Shown here: one piece after another, positions 1-11,166 of the stretch
Layout: the number at the start of each line of letters is the position of its first letter
How positions within the stretch are numbered: position 1 is the stretch's first letter
Assembly: GCA_030035585.1 (NCBI GenBank)
Contig: CM057475.1
Coordinates: 629,501-693,500 of the forward strand
Origin: Dugong dugon
Taxonomy: Eukaryota > Chordata > Mammalia > Sirenia > Dugongidae
Direction: 5' to 3'
DNA length: 64,000 nucleotides
Program-made: the position numbers and the translations under genes
The notes under the pieces: model-generated
Databases searched by the model: none
The model's input: only the letters and a program-made list of their open reading frames with translations
What the model was told of the DNA's origin: nothing

Positions 1-230
1 AACCTCTTCTGCTATCCTCTAGCTGAAGGCAGACAATCTACCTGTTTGGCTTTGAAAGCCACTAGTACCTTCTTTCCTGATAGGCAAAATTCCCTTTGAA
101 AACCAGGGGATTCAAATACTTGCTAGGCCTGCACTCTCCAGCCTTTTCCCAAGCAGGGAACATTGGAGATAGCAGCTTGTGCTGGCCGGACACTTTCTTC
201 TAACAAAACTGAAAACTTAAGAAGATTCAG
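1..230. repeat. Partial monomer at left edge (D-type tail)
   Basis: This segment matches 2735-2964, the last 230 bp of the D monomer and lead-in to A in block 1. The array therefore extends beyond the left edge with the same A-B-C-D order. Confidence 0.93.
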
Positions 231-914
231 TTAAGCAGCTTGAGGGAAACGCTAAGTTTTGGTTTCTCTTTCATGTTGTGAAAGGGGAACTTAAACCTAC
301 TGCTAACAAAGATTTTACTCAGGAGAACTAGGGTTTTGCCTCCTTCGCGTTCCAGAACGGGAGAAACACGGTTTCTCTTCTCCTTCGGCGATATCGTCTG
401 TAAAGCCCTATTCTCAGCTACGCAGCACAGAATGCCACCCGGAATGCTGGAAAGCCTGAACGGCTTCAACTAGTTGAAAGGGAAAAAAGTCTTAGGCTGT
501 ATCCAGGTAGACAATGCACAGGCAACGTTCTTAGGCATGTAACACAGAGGGACTCTCAAACACAGAAAGTGAATCGTGCTCCGTTCATCCCCAGGCTGAG
601 AGCAACAAGCTCATGCATTCTCTTGCAGGCAGGGAAGAAGCTACATGCTGGTATTAAGCACACAAGCTTTAGTTACCAAAACTGAACCTATTCTGCTGTC
701 CTCTAGCTGAAGGCAGACAATCTACCAGTTTGACTTTGAAAGCCACTAGTACCTTCTTTCCTGATAGGCAAAATTCCCTTTGAAAACCAGGGGATTCAAA
801 TACTTGCTAGGCCTGCACTCTCCAGCCTTCTCCCAAGCAGGGAAGATTGGAGATAGCAGCTTGTGCTGGCCGGACACTTTCTTCTAACAAAACTGAAAAC
901 TTAAGTAGATTCAG
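231..914. repeat. Monomer type A (reference copy)
   Basis: Length 684 bp. Diagnostic states in order are GAGGGAAACG after the anchor, CATGTTGTG, AAAGATTTTAC, AGAAACACGG, TTCGGCGATATCG, TGCCACCCGG, the 14 bp palindrome at 465-478, ACTCTCAAAC, GCATTCTCTTGC, GGTATTAAGC and AGTTACC. Complete A monomers are found only in block 1; its 3' half reappears in H'. Confidence 0.9.
465..478. repeat. 14 bp perfect palindrome TTCAACTAGTTGAA (reference copy)
   Basis: It lies 234 bp after the anchor of A and recurs in A, B, D, F, G and H'. E and H read TTCAAGTAGTTGAA and C reads TTCAACTGCTTGAA. All types therefore keep the TTCAA/TTGAA arms, and only the 4 bp centre varies. Confidence 0.9.
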
Positions 915-926
915 TTAAGCAGCTTG
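510..926. repeat. Ancient internal direct duplication, two ~210 bp halves (reference copy)
   Basis: Four landmarks occur twice in the same order: GACAAT at 510 and 716, GCAGGGAA at 629 and 837, GCTACATGCTGG at 640 with GCTTGTGCTGG at 859, and CAAAACTGAA at 677 and 888. Offsets are 206, 208, about 218 and 211 bp. The halves are otherwise strongly diverged. The remaining ~260 bp of the monomer shows no clear third copy. Confidence 0.55.
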
Positions 927-1597
927 AGGGAAACGCTAAGTTTTGGTTTCTCTTTCATATTGTTAAAGGGGAACTTAAACCTACTGCTAACAAAGTTTTT
1001 ACTCAGGAGAACTAGGCTTTTGCCTCCCTCGCGTTGCAGAATGGGAGAAACGCGGTTTCTCTTCTCCTTTAGCGATACCGTTGTAAAGCCCTATTCTCAA
1101 CTACGCAGCACAGAATACATCCCGGAATGCTAGAAAGCCTGAACGGCTTCAACTAGTTGAAAGGGAAAAAAGTCTTAGGCTTTATCCAGGTAGACAATGC
1201 ACAGGCAACGTTCTTAGGCATGTAACAGAGAGGGACTTTCAAACACAGAAAGTGAATCGTGCTCCGTTCATCCCCAGGCTGACAGCAACAAGCTCATGCT
1301 TTCTCTTTCAGGCAGGGAAGAAGCTACATGCTCGTGTTAAGCACAAAAGCTTTAGTCAGCAAAACCGAACCTCGTCTGCTGTCCTCTAGCTGAAGGCAGA
1401 CAATCTACCTGTTTGGCTTTGAAAGCCACTAGGACCTTCTTTCCTGATAGGCAAAATTCCCTTTGAAAACCAGGGGATTCAAATACTTGCTAGGCCTGCA
1501 CTCTCCAGCCTTCTCCCAAGCAGGGAACATTGGAGAAAGCAGCTTGTGCTGGCCGGACACTCTCTTCTAACAAAACTGAAAACTTAAGTAGATTCAG
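915..1597. repeat. Monomer type B (reference copy)
   Basis: Length 683 bp. Diagnostic states are GAGGGAAACG, CATATTGTT, AGGCTTTTGCC, GTTGCAGAATGG, TTAGCGATACCGTTG (a 1 bp loss relative to CCGTCTG), GAATACATCC, AACAGAGAGGG, GCTGACAGC, GCACAAAAGC and CTCGTCTGC. It is unusual in having the 1 bp loss without the extra base that F, D and G carry near the anchor. Confidence 0.9.
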
Positions 1598-2280
1598 TTA
1601 AGCAGCTTGAGGGAAACGCTAAGTTTTGGTTTCTCTTTCATCTTGTGAAAGGGGAACTTATACCTACTGCTAACAAATTTTCTACTCAGGAGAACTACGG
1701 TTTTGCCTCCTTCGCGTTCCAGAACGGGAGAAACGCGGTTTGTCTTCTCCTTTGGCGATACCGTCTGTAAAGCGGTAATCTCAGCCGCGCAGCCCAGAAT
1801 ACCTCCCGGAATGCTAGAAAGCCTCACCGGCTTCAACTGCTTGAAAGGGAGAAACGTCATACGCTTTATCAAAGTAGACAATGCACAGGATCTGTCTTAG
1901 GCATGTAACACAGAAGGACTTTCAAACACAGAATGTGAATCGTGCCCCGTTCATCCCCAGACTGAGAGCAACAAGCTCATGCTTTCTCTTTCAGGCAGGG
2001 AAGAAGCTACATGCTCGTGTTAAGCACGAAAGCTTTAGTCAGCAAAACCGAACCTCTTCTGCTGTCCTCTAGCTGAAGGCAGACAATCTACCTGTTTGGC
2101 TTTGAAAGCCAATACTACCTTCATTCCTGGTAGGCAAACTTCCCTTTGAAAACCAGGGGATTCAAATACGTGCTAGGCCTGCACTCTCCAGCCTTCTCCC
2201 AAGCAGGGAACATTGGAGAAAGGAGCTTGTGCTGGGCGGACACTTTCTCCTAACAAAACTGAAAACTTAAGTAGATTCAG
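1598..2280. repeat. Monomer type C (reference copy)
   Basis: Length 683 bp and the most divergent common type. Diagnostic states are CATCTTGTG, CTTATACC, AAATTTTCTAC, CGGTTTGTCTTC (which breaks the GAGAAAC/GTTTCTC dyad), AAAGCGGTAATC, CTGCTTGAA, GGATCTGTC, GTGCCCCG, AGACTGAG and GCACGAAAGC. Confidence 0.9.
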
Positions 2281-2964
2281 TTAAGCAGCTTGACGGAGAA
2301 CGCTGTCGTTTGCTTTCTCTTTCATATGGTGAATAGGGAACTTAAACCTACTGCTACCAAAACTTTTACTCAGGGGAACTACGGTTTTGCCTCCCTCGCG
2401 TTGCAGAATGGGAGAAACGCGGTTTCTCTTCTCCTTTAGCGATACCGTTGTAAAGCCCTATTCTCAACTACGCAGCACAGAATACATCCCGGAATGCTAG
2501 AAAGCCTGAACGGCTTCAACTAGTTGAAAGGGAAAAAAGTCTTAGGCTTTATCCAGGTAGACAATGCACAGGCAACGTTCTTAGGCATGTAACACAGAGG
2601 GACTTTCAAACACAGAAAGTGAATCGTGCTCCGTTCATCCCCAGGCTGAGAGCAACAAGCTCATGCTTTCTCTTTCAGGCAGGGAAGAAGCTACATGCTG
2701 GTGTTAAGCACACAAGCTTTAGTCAGCAAAACCTAACCTCTTCTGCTATCCTCTAGCTGAAGGCAGACAATCTACCTGTTTGGCTTTGAAAGCCACTAGT
2801 ACCTTCTTTCCTGATAGGCAAAATTCCCTTTGAAAACCAGGGGATTCAAATACTTGCTAGGCCTGCACTCTCCAGCCTTTTCCCAAGCAGGGAACATTGG
2901 AGATAGCAGCTTGTGCTGGCCGGACACTTTCTTCTAACAAAACTGAAAACTTAAGAAGATTCAG
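2281..2964. repeat. Monomer type D (reference copy)
   Basis: Length 684 bp. Diagnostic states are GACGGAGAACGCTGTCG, CATATGGTG, AATAGGG, GCTACCAAAAC, CAGGGGAAC, GTTGCAGAATGG and GAATACATCC. Its tail depends on context: GCTTTCTCTTTCAGG with GGTGTTAAGC before A or E1, and GCATTCTCTTGC with GGTATTAAGC before E2. Confidence 0.9.
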
Positions 2965-5698
2965 TTAAGCAGCTTGAGGGAAACGCTAAGTTTTGGTTTC
3001 TCTTTCATGTTGTGAAAGGGGAACTTAAACCTACTGCTAACAAAGATTTTACTCAGGAGAACTAGGGTTTTGCCTCCTTCGCGTTCCAGAACGGGAGAAA
3101 CACGGTTTCTCTTCTCCTTCGGCGATATCGTCTGTAAAGCCCTATTCTCAGCTACGCAGCACAGAATGCCACCCGGAATGCTGGAAAGCCTGAACGGCTT
3201 CAACTAGTTGAAAGGGAAAAAAGTCTTAGGCTGTATCCAGGTAGACAATGCACAGGCAACGTTCTTAGGCATGTAACACAGAGGGACTCTCAAACACAGA
3301 AAGTGAATCGTGCTCCGTTCATCCCCAGGCTGAGAGCAACAAGCTCATGCATTCTCTTGCAGGCAGGGAAGAAGCTACATGCTGGTATTAAGCACACAAG
3401 CTTTAGTTACCAAAACTGAACCTATTCTGCTGTCCTCTAGCTGAAGGCAGACAATCTACCAGTTTGACTTTGAAAGCCACTAGTACCTTCTTTCCTGATA
3501 GGCAAAATTCCCTTTGAAAACCAGGGGATTCAAATACTTGCTAGGCCTGCACTCTCCAGCCTTCTCCCAAGCAGGGAAGATTGGAGATAGCAGCTTGTGC
3601 TGGCCGGACACTTTCTTCTAACAAAACTGAAAACTTAAGTAGATTCAGTTAAGCAGCTTGAGGGAAACGCTAAGTTTTGGTTTCTCTTTCATATTGTTAA
3701 AGGGGAACTTAAACCTACTGCTAACAAAGTTTTTACTCAGGAGAACTAGGCTTTTGCCTCCCTCGCGTTGCAGAATGGGAGAAACGCGGTTTCTCTTCTC
3801 CTTTAGCGATACCGTTGTAAAGCCCTATTCTCAACTACGCAGCACAGAATACATCCCGGAATGCTAGAAAGCCTGAACGGCTTCAACTAGTTGAAAGGGA
3901 AAAAAGTCTTAGGCTTTATCCAGGTAGACAATGCACAGGCAACGTTCTTAGGCATGTAACAGAGAGGGACTTTCAAACACAGAAAGTGAATCGTGCTCCG
4001 TTCATCCCCAGGCTGACAGCAACAAGCTCATGCTTTCTCTTTCAGGCAGGGAAGAAGCTACATGCTCGTGTTAAGCACAAAAGCTTTAGTCAGCAAAACC
4101 GAACCTCGTCTGCTGTCCTCTAGCTGAAGGCAGACAATCTACCTGTTTGGCTTTGAAAGCCACTAGGACCTTCTTTCCTGATAGGCAAAATTCCCTTTGA
4201 AAACCAGGGGATTCAAATACTTGCTAGGCCTGCACTCTCCAGCCTTCTCCCAAGCAGGGAACATTGGAGAAAGCAGCTTGTGCTGGCCGGACACTCTCTT
4301 CTAACAAAACTGAAAACTTAAGTAGATTCAGTTAAGCAGCTTGAGGGAAACGCTCAGTTTTGGTTTCTCTTTCATCTTGTGAAAGGGGAACTTATACCTA
4401 CTGCTAACAAATTTTCTACTCAGGAGAACTAGGGTTTTGCCTCCTTCGCGTTCCAGAACGGGAGAAACGCGGTTTGTCTTCTCCTTTGGCGATACCGTCT
4501 GTAAAGCGGTAATCTCAGCCGCGCAGCCCAGAATACCTCCCGGAATGCTAGAAAGCCTCACCGGCTTCAACTGCTTGAAAGGGAGAAACGTCATACGCTT
4601 TATCAAAGTAGACAATGCACAGGATCTGTCTTAGGCATGTAACACAGAAGGACTTTCAAACACAGAATGTGAATCGTGCCCCGTTCATCCCCAGACTGAG
4701 AGCAACAAGCTCATGCTTTCTCTTTCAGGCAGGGAAGAAGCTACATGCTCGTGTTAAGCACGAAAGCTTTAGTCAGCAAAACCGAACCTCTTCTGCTGTC
4801 CTCTAGCTGAAGGCAGACAATCTACCTGTTTGGCTTTGAAAGCCAATACTACCTTCATTCCTGGTAGGCAAACTTCCCTTTGAAAACCAGGGGATTCAAA
4901 TACGTGCTAGGCCTGCACTCTCCAGCCTTCTCCCAAGCAGGGAACATTGGAGAAAGGAGCTTGTGCTGGGCGGACACTTTCTCCTAACAAAACTGAAAAC
5001 TTAAGTAGATTCAGTTAAGCAGCTTGACGGAGAACGCTGTCGTTTGCTTTCTCTTTCATATGGTGAATAGGGAACTTAAACCTACTGCTACCAAAACTTT
5101 TACTCAGGGGAACTACGGTTTTGCCTCCCTCGCGTTGCAGAATGGGAGAAACGCGGTTTCTCTTCTCCTTTAGCGATACCGTTGTAAAGCCCTATTCTCA
5201 ACTACGCAGCACAGAATACATCCCGGAATGCTAGAAAGCCTGAACGGCTTCAACTAGTTGAAAGGGAAAAAAGTCTTAGGCTTTATCCAGGTAGACAATG
5301 CACAGGCAACGTTCTTAGGCATGTAACACAGAGGGACTTTCAAACACAGAAAGTGAATCGTGCTCCGTTCATCCCCAGGCTGAGAGCAACAAGCTCATGC
5401 TTTCTCTTTCAGGCAGGGAAGAAGCTACATGCTGGTGTTAAGCACACAAGCTTTAGTCAGCAAAACCTAACCTCTTCTGCTATCCTCTAGCTGAAGGCAG
5501 ACAATCTACCTGTTTGGCTTTGAAAGCCACTAGTACCTTCTTTCCTGATAGGCAAAATTCCCTTTGAAAACCAGGGGATTCAAATACTTGCTAGGCCTGC
5601 ACTCTCCAGCCTTTTCCCAAGCAGGGAACATTGGAGATAGCAGCTTGTGCTGGCCGGACACTTTCTTCTAACAAAACTGAAAACTTAAGAAGATTCAG
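2965..5698. repeat. Block 1 HOR copy 2 (A-B-C-D)
   Basis: Monomers start at 2965 (A), 3649 (B), 4332 (C) and 5015 (D). The C monomer carries two changes shared only with copy 3: GCTCAG instead of GCTAAG (C at 4355) and AGGG instead of ACGG (G at 4432). Confidence 0.95.
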
Positions 5699-8432
5699 TT
5701 AAGCAGCTTGAGGGAAACGCTAAGTTTTGGTTTCTCTTTCATGTTGTGAAAGGGGAACTTAAACCTACTGCTAACAAAGATTTTACTCAGGAGAACTAGG
5801 GTTTTGCCTCCTTCGCGTTCCAGAACGGGAGAAACACGGTTTCTCTTCTCCTTCGGCGATATCGTCTGTAAAGCCCTATTCTCAGCTACGCAGCACAGAA
5901 TGCCACCCGGAATGCTGGAAAGCCTGAACGGCTTCAACTAGTTGAAAGGGAAAAAAGTCTTAGGCTGTATCCAGGTAGACAATGCACAGGCAACGTTCTT
6001 AGGCATGTAACACAGAGGGACTCTCAAACACAGAAAGTGAATCGTGCTCCGTTCATCCCCAGGCTGAGAGCAACAAGCTCATGCATTCTCTTGCAGGCAG
6101 GGAAGAAGCTACATGCTGGTATTAAGCACACAAGCTTTAGTTACCAAAACTGAACCTATTCTGCTGTCCTCTAGCTGAAGGCAGACAATCTACCAGTTTG
6201 ACTTTGAAAGCCACTAGTACCTTCTTTCCTGATAGGCAAAATTCCCTTTGAAAACCAGGGGATTCAAATACTTGCTAGGCCTGCACTCTCCAGCCTTCTC
6301 CCAAGCAGGGAAGATTGGAGATAGCAGCTTGTGCTGGCCGGACACTTTCTTCTAACAAAACTGAAAACTTAAGTAGATTCAGTTAAGCAGCTTGAGGGAA
6401 ACGCTAAGTTTTGGTTTCTCTTTCATATTGTTAAAGGGGAACTTAAACCTACTGCTAACAAAGTTTTTACTCAGGAGAACTAGGCTTTTGCCTCCCTCGC
6501 GTTGCAGAATGGGAGAAACGCGGTTTCTCTTCTCCTTTAGCGATACCGTTGTAAAGCCCTATTCTCAACTACGCAGCACAGAATACATCCCGGAATGCTA
6601 GAAAGCCTGAACGGCTTCAACTAGTTGAAAGGGAAAAAAGTCTTAGGCTTTATCCAGGTAGACAATGCACAGGCAACGTTCTTAGGCATGTAACAGAGAG
6701 GGACTTTCAAACACAGAAAGTGAATCGTGCTCCGTTCATCCCCAGGCTGACAGCAACAAGCTCATGCTTTCTCTTTCAGGCAGGGAAGAAGCTACATGCT
6801 CGTGTTAAGCACAAAAGCTTTAGTCAGCAAAACCGAACCTCGTCTGCTGTCCTCTAGCTGAAGGCAGACAATCTACCTGTTTGGCTTTGAAAGCCACTAG
6901 GACCTTCTTTCCTGATAGGCAAAATTCCCTTTGAAAACCAGGGGATTCAAATACTTGCTAGGCCTGCACTCTCCAGCCTTCTCCCAAGCAGGGAACATTG
7001 GAGAAAGCAGCTTGTGCTGGCCGGACACTCTCTTCTAACAAAACTGAAAACTTAAGTAGATTCAGTTAAGCAGCTTGAGGGAAACGCTCAGTTTTGGTTT
7101 CTCTTTCATCTTGTGAAAGGGGAACTTATACCTACTGCTAACAAATTTTCTACTCAGGAGAACTAGGGTTTTGCCTCCTTCGCGTTCCAGAACGGGAGAA
7201 ACGCGGTTTGTCTTCTCCTTTGGCGATACCGTCTGTAAAGCGGTAATCTCAGCCGCGCAGCCCAGAATACCTCCCGGAATGCTAGAAAGCCTCACCGGCT
7301 TCAACTGCTTGAAAGGGAGAAACGTCATACGCTTTATCAAAGTAGACAATGCACAGGATCTGTCTTAGGCATGTAACACAGAAGGACTTTCAAACACAGA
7401 ATGTGAATCGTGCCCCGTTCATCCCCAGACTGAGAGCAACAAGCTCATGCTTTCTCTTTCAGGCAGGGAAGAAGCTACATGCTCGTGTTAAGCACGAAAG
7501 CTTTAGTCAGCAAAACCGAACCTCTTCTGCTGTCCTCTAGCTGAAGGCAGACAATCTACCTGTTTGGCTTTGAAAGCCAATACTACCTTCATTCCTGGTA
7601 GGCAAACTTCCCTTTGAAAACCAGGGGATTCAAATACGTGCTAGGCCTGCACTCTCCAGCCTTCTCCCAAGCAGGGAACATTGGAGAAAGGAGCTTGTGC
7701 TGGGCGGACACTTTCTCCTAACAAAACTGAAAACTTAAGTAGATTCAGTTAAGCAGCTTGACGGAGAACGCTGTCGTTTGCTTTCTCTTTCATATGGTGA
7801 ATAGGGAACTTAAACCTACTGCTACCAAAACTTTTACTCAGGGGAACTACGGTTTTGCCTCCCTCGCGTTGCAGAATGGGAGAAACGCGGTTTCTCTTCT
7901 CCTTTAGCGATACCGTTGTAAAGCCCTATTCTCAACTACGCAGCACAGAATACATCCCGGAATGCTAGAAAGCCTGAACGGCTTCAACTAGTTGAAAGGG
8001 AAAAAAGTCTTAGGCTTTATCCAGGTAGACAATGCACAGGCAACGTTCTTAGGCATGTAACACAGAGGGACTTTCAAACACAGAAAGTGAATCGTGCTCC
8101 GTTCATCCCCAGGCTGAGAGCAACAAGCTCATGCTTTCTCTTTCAGGCAGGGAAGAAGCTACATGCTGGTGTTAAGCACACAAGCTTTAGTCAGCAAAAC
8201 CTAACCTCTTCTGCTATCCTCTAGCTGAAGGCAGACAATCTACCTGTTTGGCTTTGAAAGCCACTAGTACCTTCTTTCCTGATAGGCAAAATTCCCTTTG
8301 AAAACCAGGGGATTCAAATACTTGCTAGGCCTGCACTCTCCAGCCTTTTCCCAAGCAGGGAACATTGGAGATAGCAGCTTGTGCTGGCCGGACACTTTCT
8401 TCTAACAAAACTGAAAACTTAAGAAGATTCAG
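5699..8432. repeat. Block 1 HOR copy 3 (A-B-C-D)
   Basis: Monomers start at 5699 (A), 6383 (B), 7066 (C) and 7749 (D). It shares the two C-monomer changes with copy 2 (at 7089 and 7166), so copies 2 and 3 look like sister duplicates. Confidence 0.95.
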
Positions 8433-11166
8433 TTAAGCAGCTTGAGGGAAACGCTAAGTTTTGGTTTCTCTTTCATGTTGTGAAAGGGGAACTTAAACCT
8501 ACTGCTAACAAAGATTTTACTCAGGAGAACTAGGGTTTTGCCTCCTTCGCGTTCCAGAACGGGAGAAACACGGTTTCTCTTCTCCTTCGGCGATATCGTC
8601 TGTAAAGCCCTATTCTCAGCTACGCAGCACAGAATGCCACCCGGAATGCTGGAAAGCCTGAACGGCTTCAACTAGTTGAAAGGGAAAAAAGTCTTAGGCT
8701 GTATCCAGGTAGACAATGCACAGGCAACGTTCTTAGGCATGTAACACAGAGGGACTCTCAAACACAGAAAGTGAATCGTGCTCCGTTCATCCCCAGGCTG
8801 AGAGCAACAAGCTCATGCATTCTCTTGCAGGCAGGGAAGAAGCTACATGCTGGTATTAAGCACACAAGCTTTAGTTACCAAAACTGAACCTATTCTGCTG
8901 TCCTCTAGCTGAAGGCAGACAATCTACCAGTTTGACTTTGAAAGCCACTAGTACCTTCTTTCCTGATAGGCAAAATTCCCTTTGAAAACCAGGGGATTCA
9001 AATACTTGCTAGGCCTGCACTCTCCAGCCTTCTCCCAAGCAGGGAAGATTGGAGATAGCAGCTTGTGCTGGCCGGACACTTTCTTCTAACAAAACTGAAA
9101 ACTTAAGTAGATTCAGTTAAGCAGCTTGAGGGAAACGCTAAGTTTTGGTTTCTCTTTCATATTGTTAAAGGGGAACTTAAACCTACTGCTAACAAAGTTT
9201 TTACTCAGGAGAACTAGGCTTTTGCCTCCCTCGCGTTGCAGAATGGGAGAAACGCGGTTTCTCTTCTCCTTTAGCGATACCGTTGTAAAGCCCTATTCTC
9301 AACTACGCAGCACAGAATACATCCCGGAATGCTAGAAAGCCTGAACGGCTTCAACTAGTTGAAAGGGAAAAAAGTCTTAGGCTTTATCCAGGTAGACAAT
9401 GCACAGGCAACGTTCTTAGGCATGTAACAGAGAGGGACTTTCAAACACAGAAAGTGAATCGTGCTCCGTTCATCCCCAGGCTGACAGCAACAAGCTCATG
9501 CTTTCTCTTTCAGGCAGGGAAGAAGCTACATGCTCGTGTTAAGCACAAAAGCTTTAGTCAGCAAAACCGAACCTCGTCTGCTGTCCTCTAGCTGAAGGCA
9601 GACAATCTACCTGTTTGGCTTTGAAAGCCACTAGGACCTTCTTTCCTGATAGGCAAAATTCCCTTTGAAAACCAGGGGATTCAAATACTTGCTAGGCCTG
9701 CACTCTCCAGCCTTCTCCCAAGCAGGGAACATTGGAGAAAGCAGCTTGTGCTGGCCGGACACTCTCTTCTAACAAAACTGAAAACTTAAGTAGATTCAGT
9801 TAAGCAGCTTGAGGGAAACGCTAAGTTTTGGTTTCTCTTTCATCTTGTGAAAGGGGAACTTATACCTACTGCTAACAAATTTTCTACTCAGGAGAACTAC
9901 GGTTTTGCCTCCTTCGCGTTCCAGAACGGGAGAAACGCGGTTTGTCTTCTCCTTTGGCGATACCGTCTGTAAAGCGGTAATCTCAGCCGCGCAGCCCAGA
10001 ATACCTCCCGGAATGCTAGAAAGCCTCACCGGCTTCAACTGCTTGAAAGGGAGAAACGTCATACGCTTTATCAAAGTAGACAATGCACAGGATCTGTCTT
10101 AGGCATGTAACACAGAAGGACTTTCAAACACAGAATGTGAATCGTGCCCCGTTCATCCCCAGACTGAGAGCAACAAGCTCATGCTTTCTCTTTCAGGCAG
10201 GGAAGAAGCTACATGCTCGTGTTAAGCACGAAAGCTTTAGTCAGCAAAACCGAACCTCTTCTGCTGTCCTCTAGCTGAAGGCAGACAATCTACCTGTTTG
10301 GCTTTGAAAGCCAATACTACCTTCATTCCTGGTAGGCAAACTTCCCTTTGAAAACCAGGGGATTCAAATACGTGCTAGGCCTGCACTCTCCAGCCTTCTC
10401 CCAAGCAGGGAACATTGGAGAAAGGAGCTTGTGCTGGGCGGACACTTTCTCCTAACAAAACTGAAAACTTAAGTAGATTCAGTTAAGCAGCTTGACGGAG
10501 AACGCTGTCGTTTGCTTTCTCTTTCATATGGTGAATAGGGAACTTAAACCTACTGCTACCAAAACTTTTACTCAGGGGAACTACGGTTTTGCCTCCCTCG
10601 CGTTGCAGAATGGGAGAAACGCGGTTTCTCTTCTCCTTTAGCGATACCGTTGTAAAGCCCTATTCTCAACTACGCAGCACAGAATACATCCCGGAATGCT
10701 AGAAAGCCTGAACGGCTTCAACTAGTTGAAAGGGAAAAAAGTCTTAGGCTTTATCCAGGTAGACAATGCACAGGCAACGTTCTTAGGCATGTAACACAGA
10801 GGGACTTTCAAACACAGAAAGTGAATCGTGCTCCGTTCATCCCCAGGCTGAGAGCAACAAGCTCATGCTTTCTCTTTCAGGCAGGGAAGAAGCTACATGC
10901 TGGTGTTAAGCACACAAGCTTTAGTCAGCAAAACCTAACCTCTTCTGCTATCCTCTAGCTGAAGGCAGACAATCTACCTGTTTGGCTTTGAAAGCCACTA
11001 GTACCTTCTTTCCTGATAGGCAAAATTCCCTTTGAAAACCAGGGGATTCAAATACTTGCTAGGCCTGCACTCTCCAGCCTTTTCCCAAGCAGGGAACATT
11101 GGAGATAGCAGCTTGTGCTGGCCGGACACTTTCTTCTAACAAAACTGAAAACTTAAGAAGATTCAG
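8433..11166. repeat. Block 1 HOR copy 4 (A-B-C-D)
   Basis: Monomers start at 8433 (A), 9117 (B), 9800 (C) and 10483 (D). The C monomer has the same state as copy 1 at both variable sites. Confidence 0.95.

Larger units (their letters stand above)
231..2964. repeat. Block 1 HOR copy 1 (A-B-C-D, 2734 bp)
   Basis: Four monomers start at 231 (A), 915 (B), 1598 (C) and 2281 (D), with lengths 684, 683, 683 and 684. The next copy starts exactly 2734 bp later with the same diagnostic bases. The C monomer here reads GCTAAG near its start and ACGGTTTT, the same state as copies 4 and 5. Confidence 0.95.

Noticed and set aside
84..120. Foldback around TTTGAA...TTCAAA with ATTCCC/GGGGAT
   Set aside because: Arms are only six bases, two foldings are mutually exclusive, and matches of this size are expected by chance.
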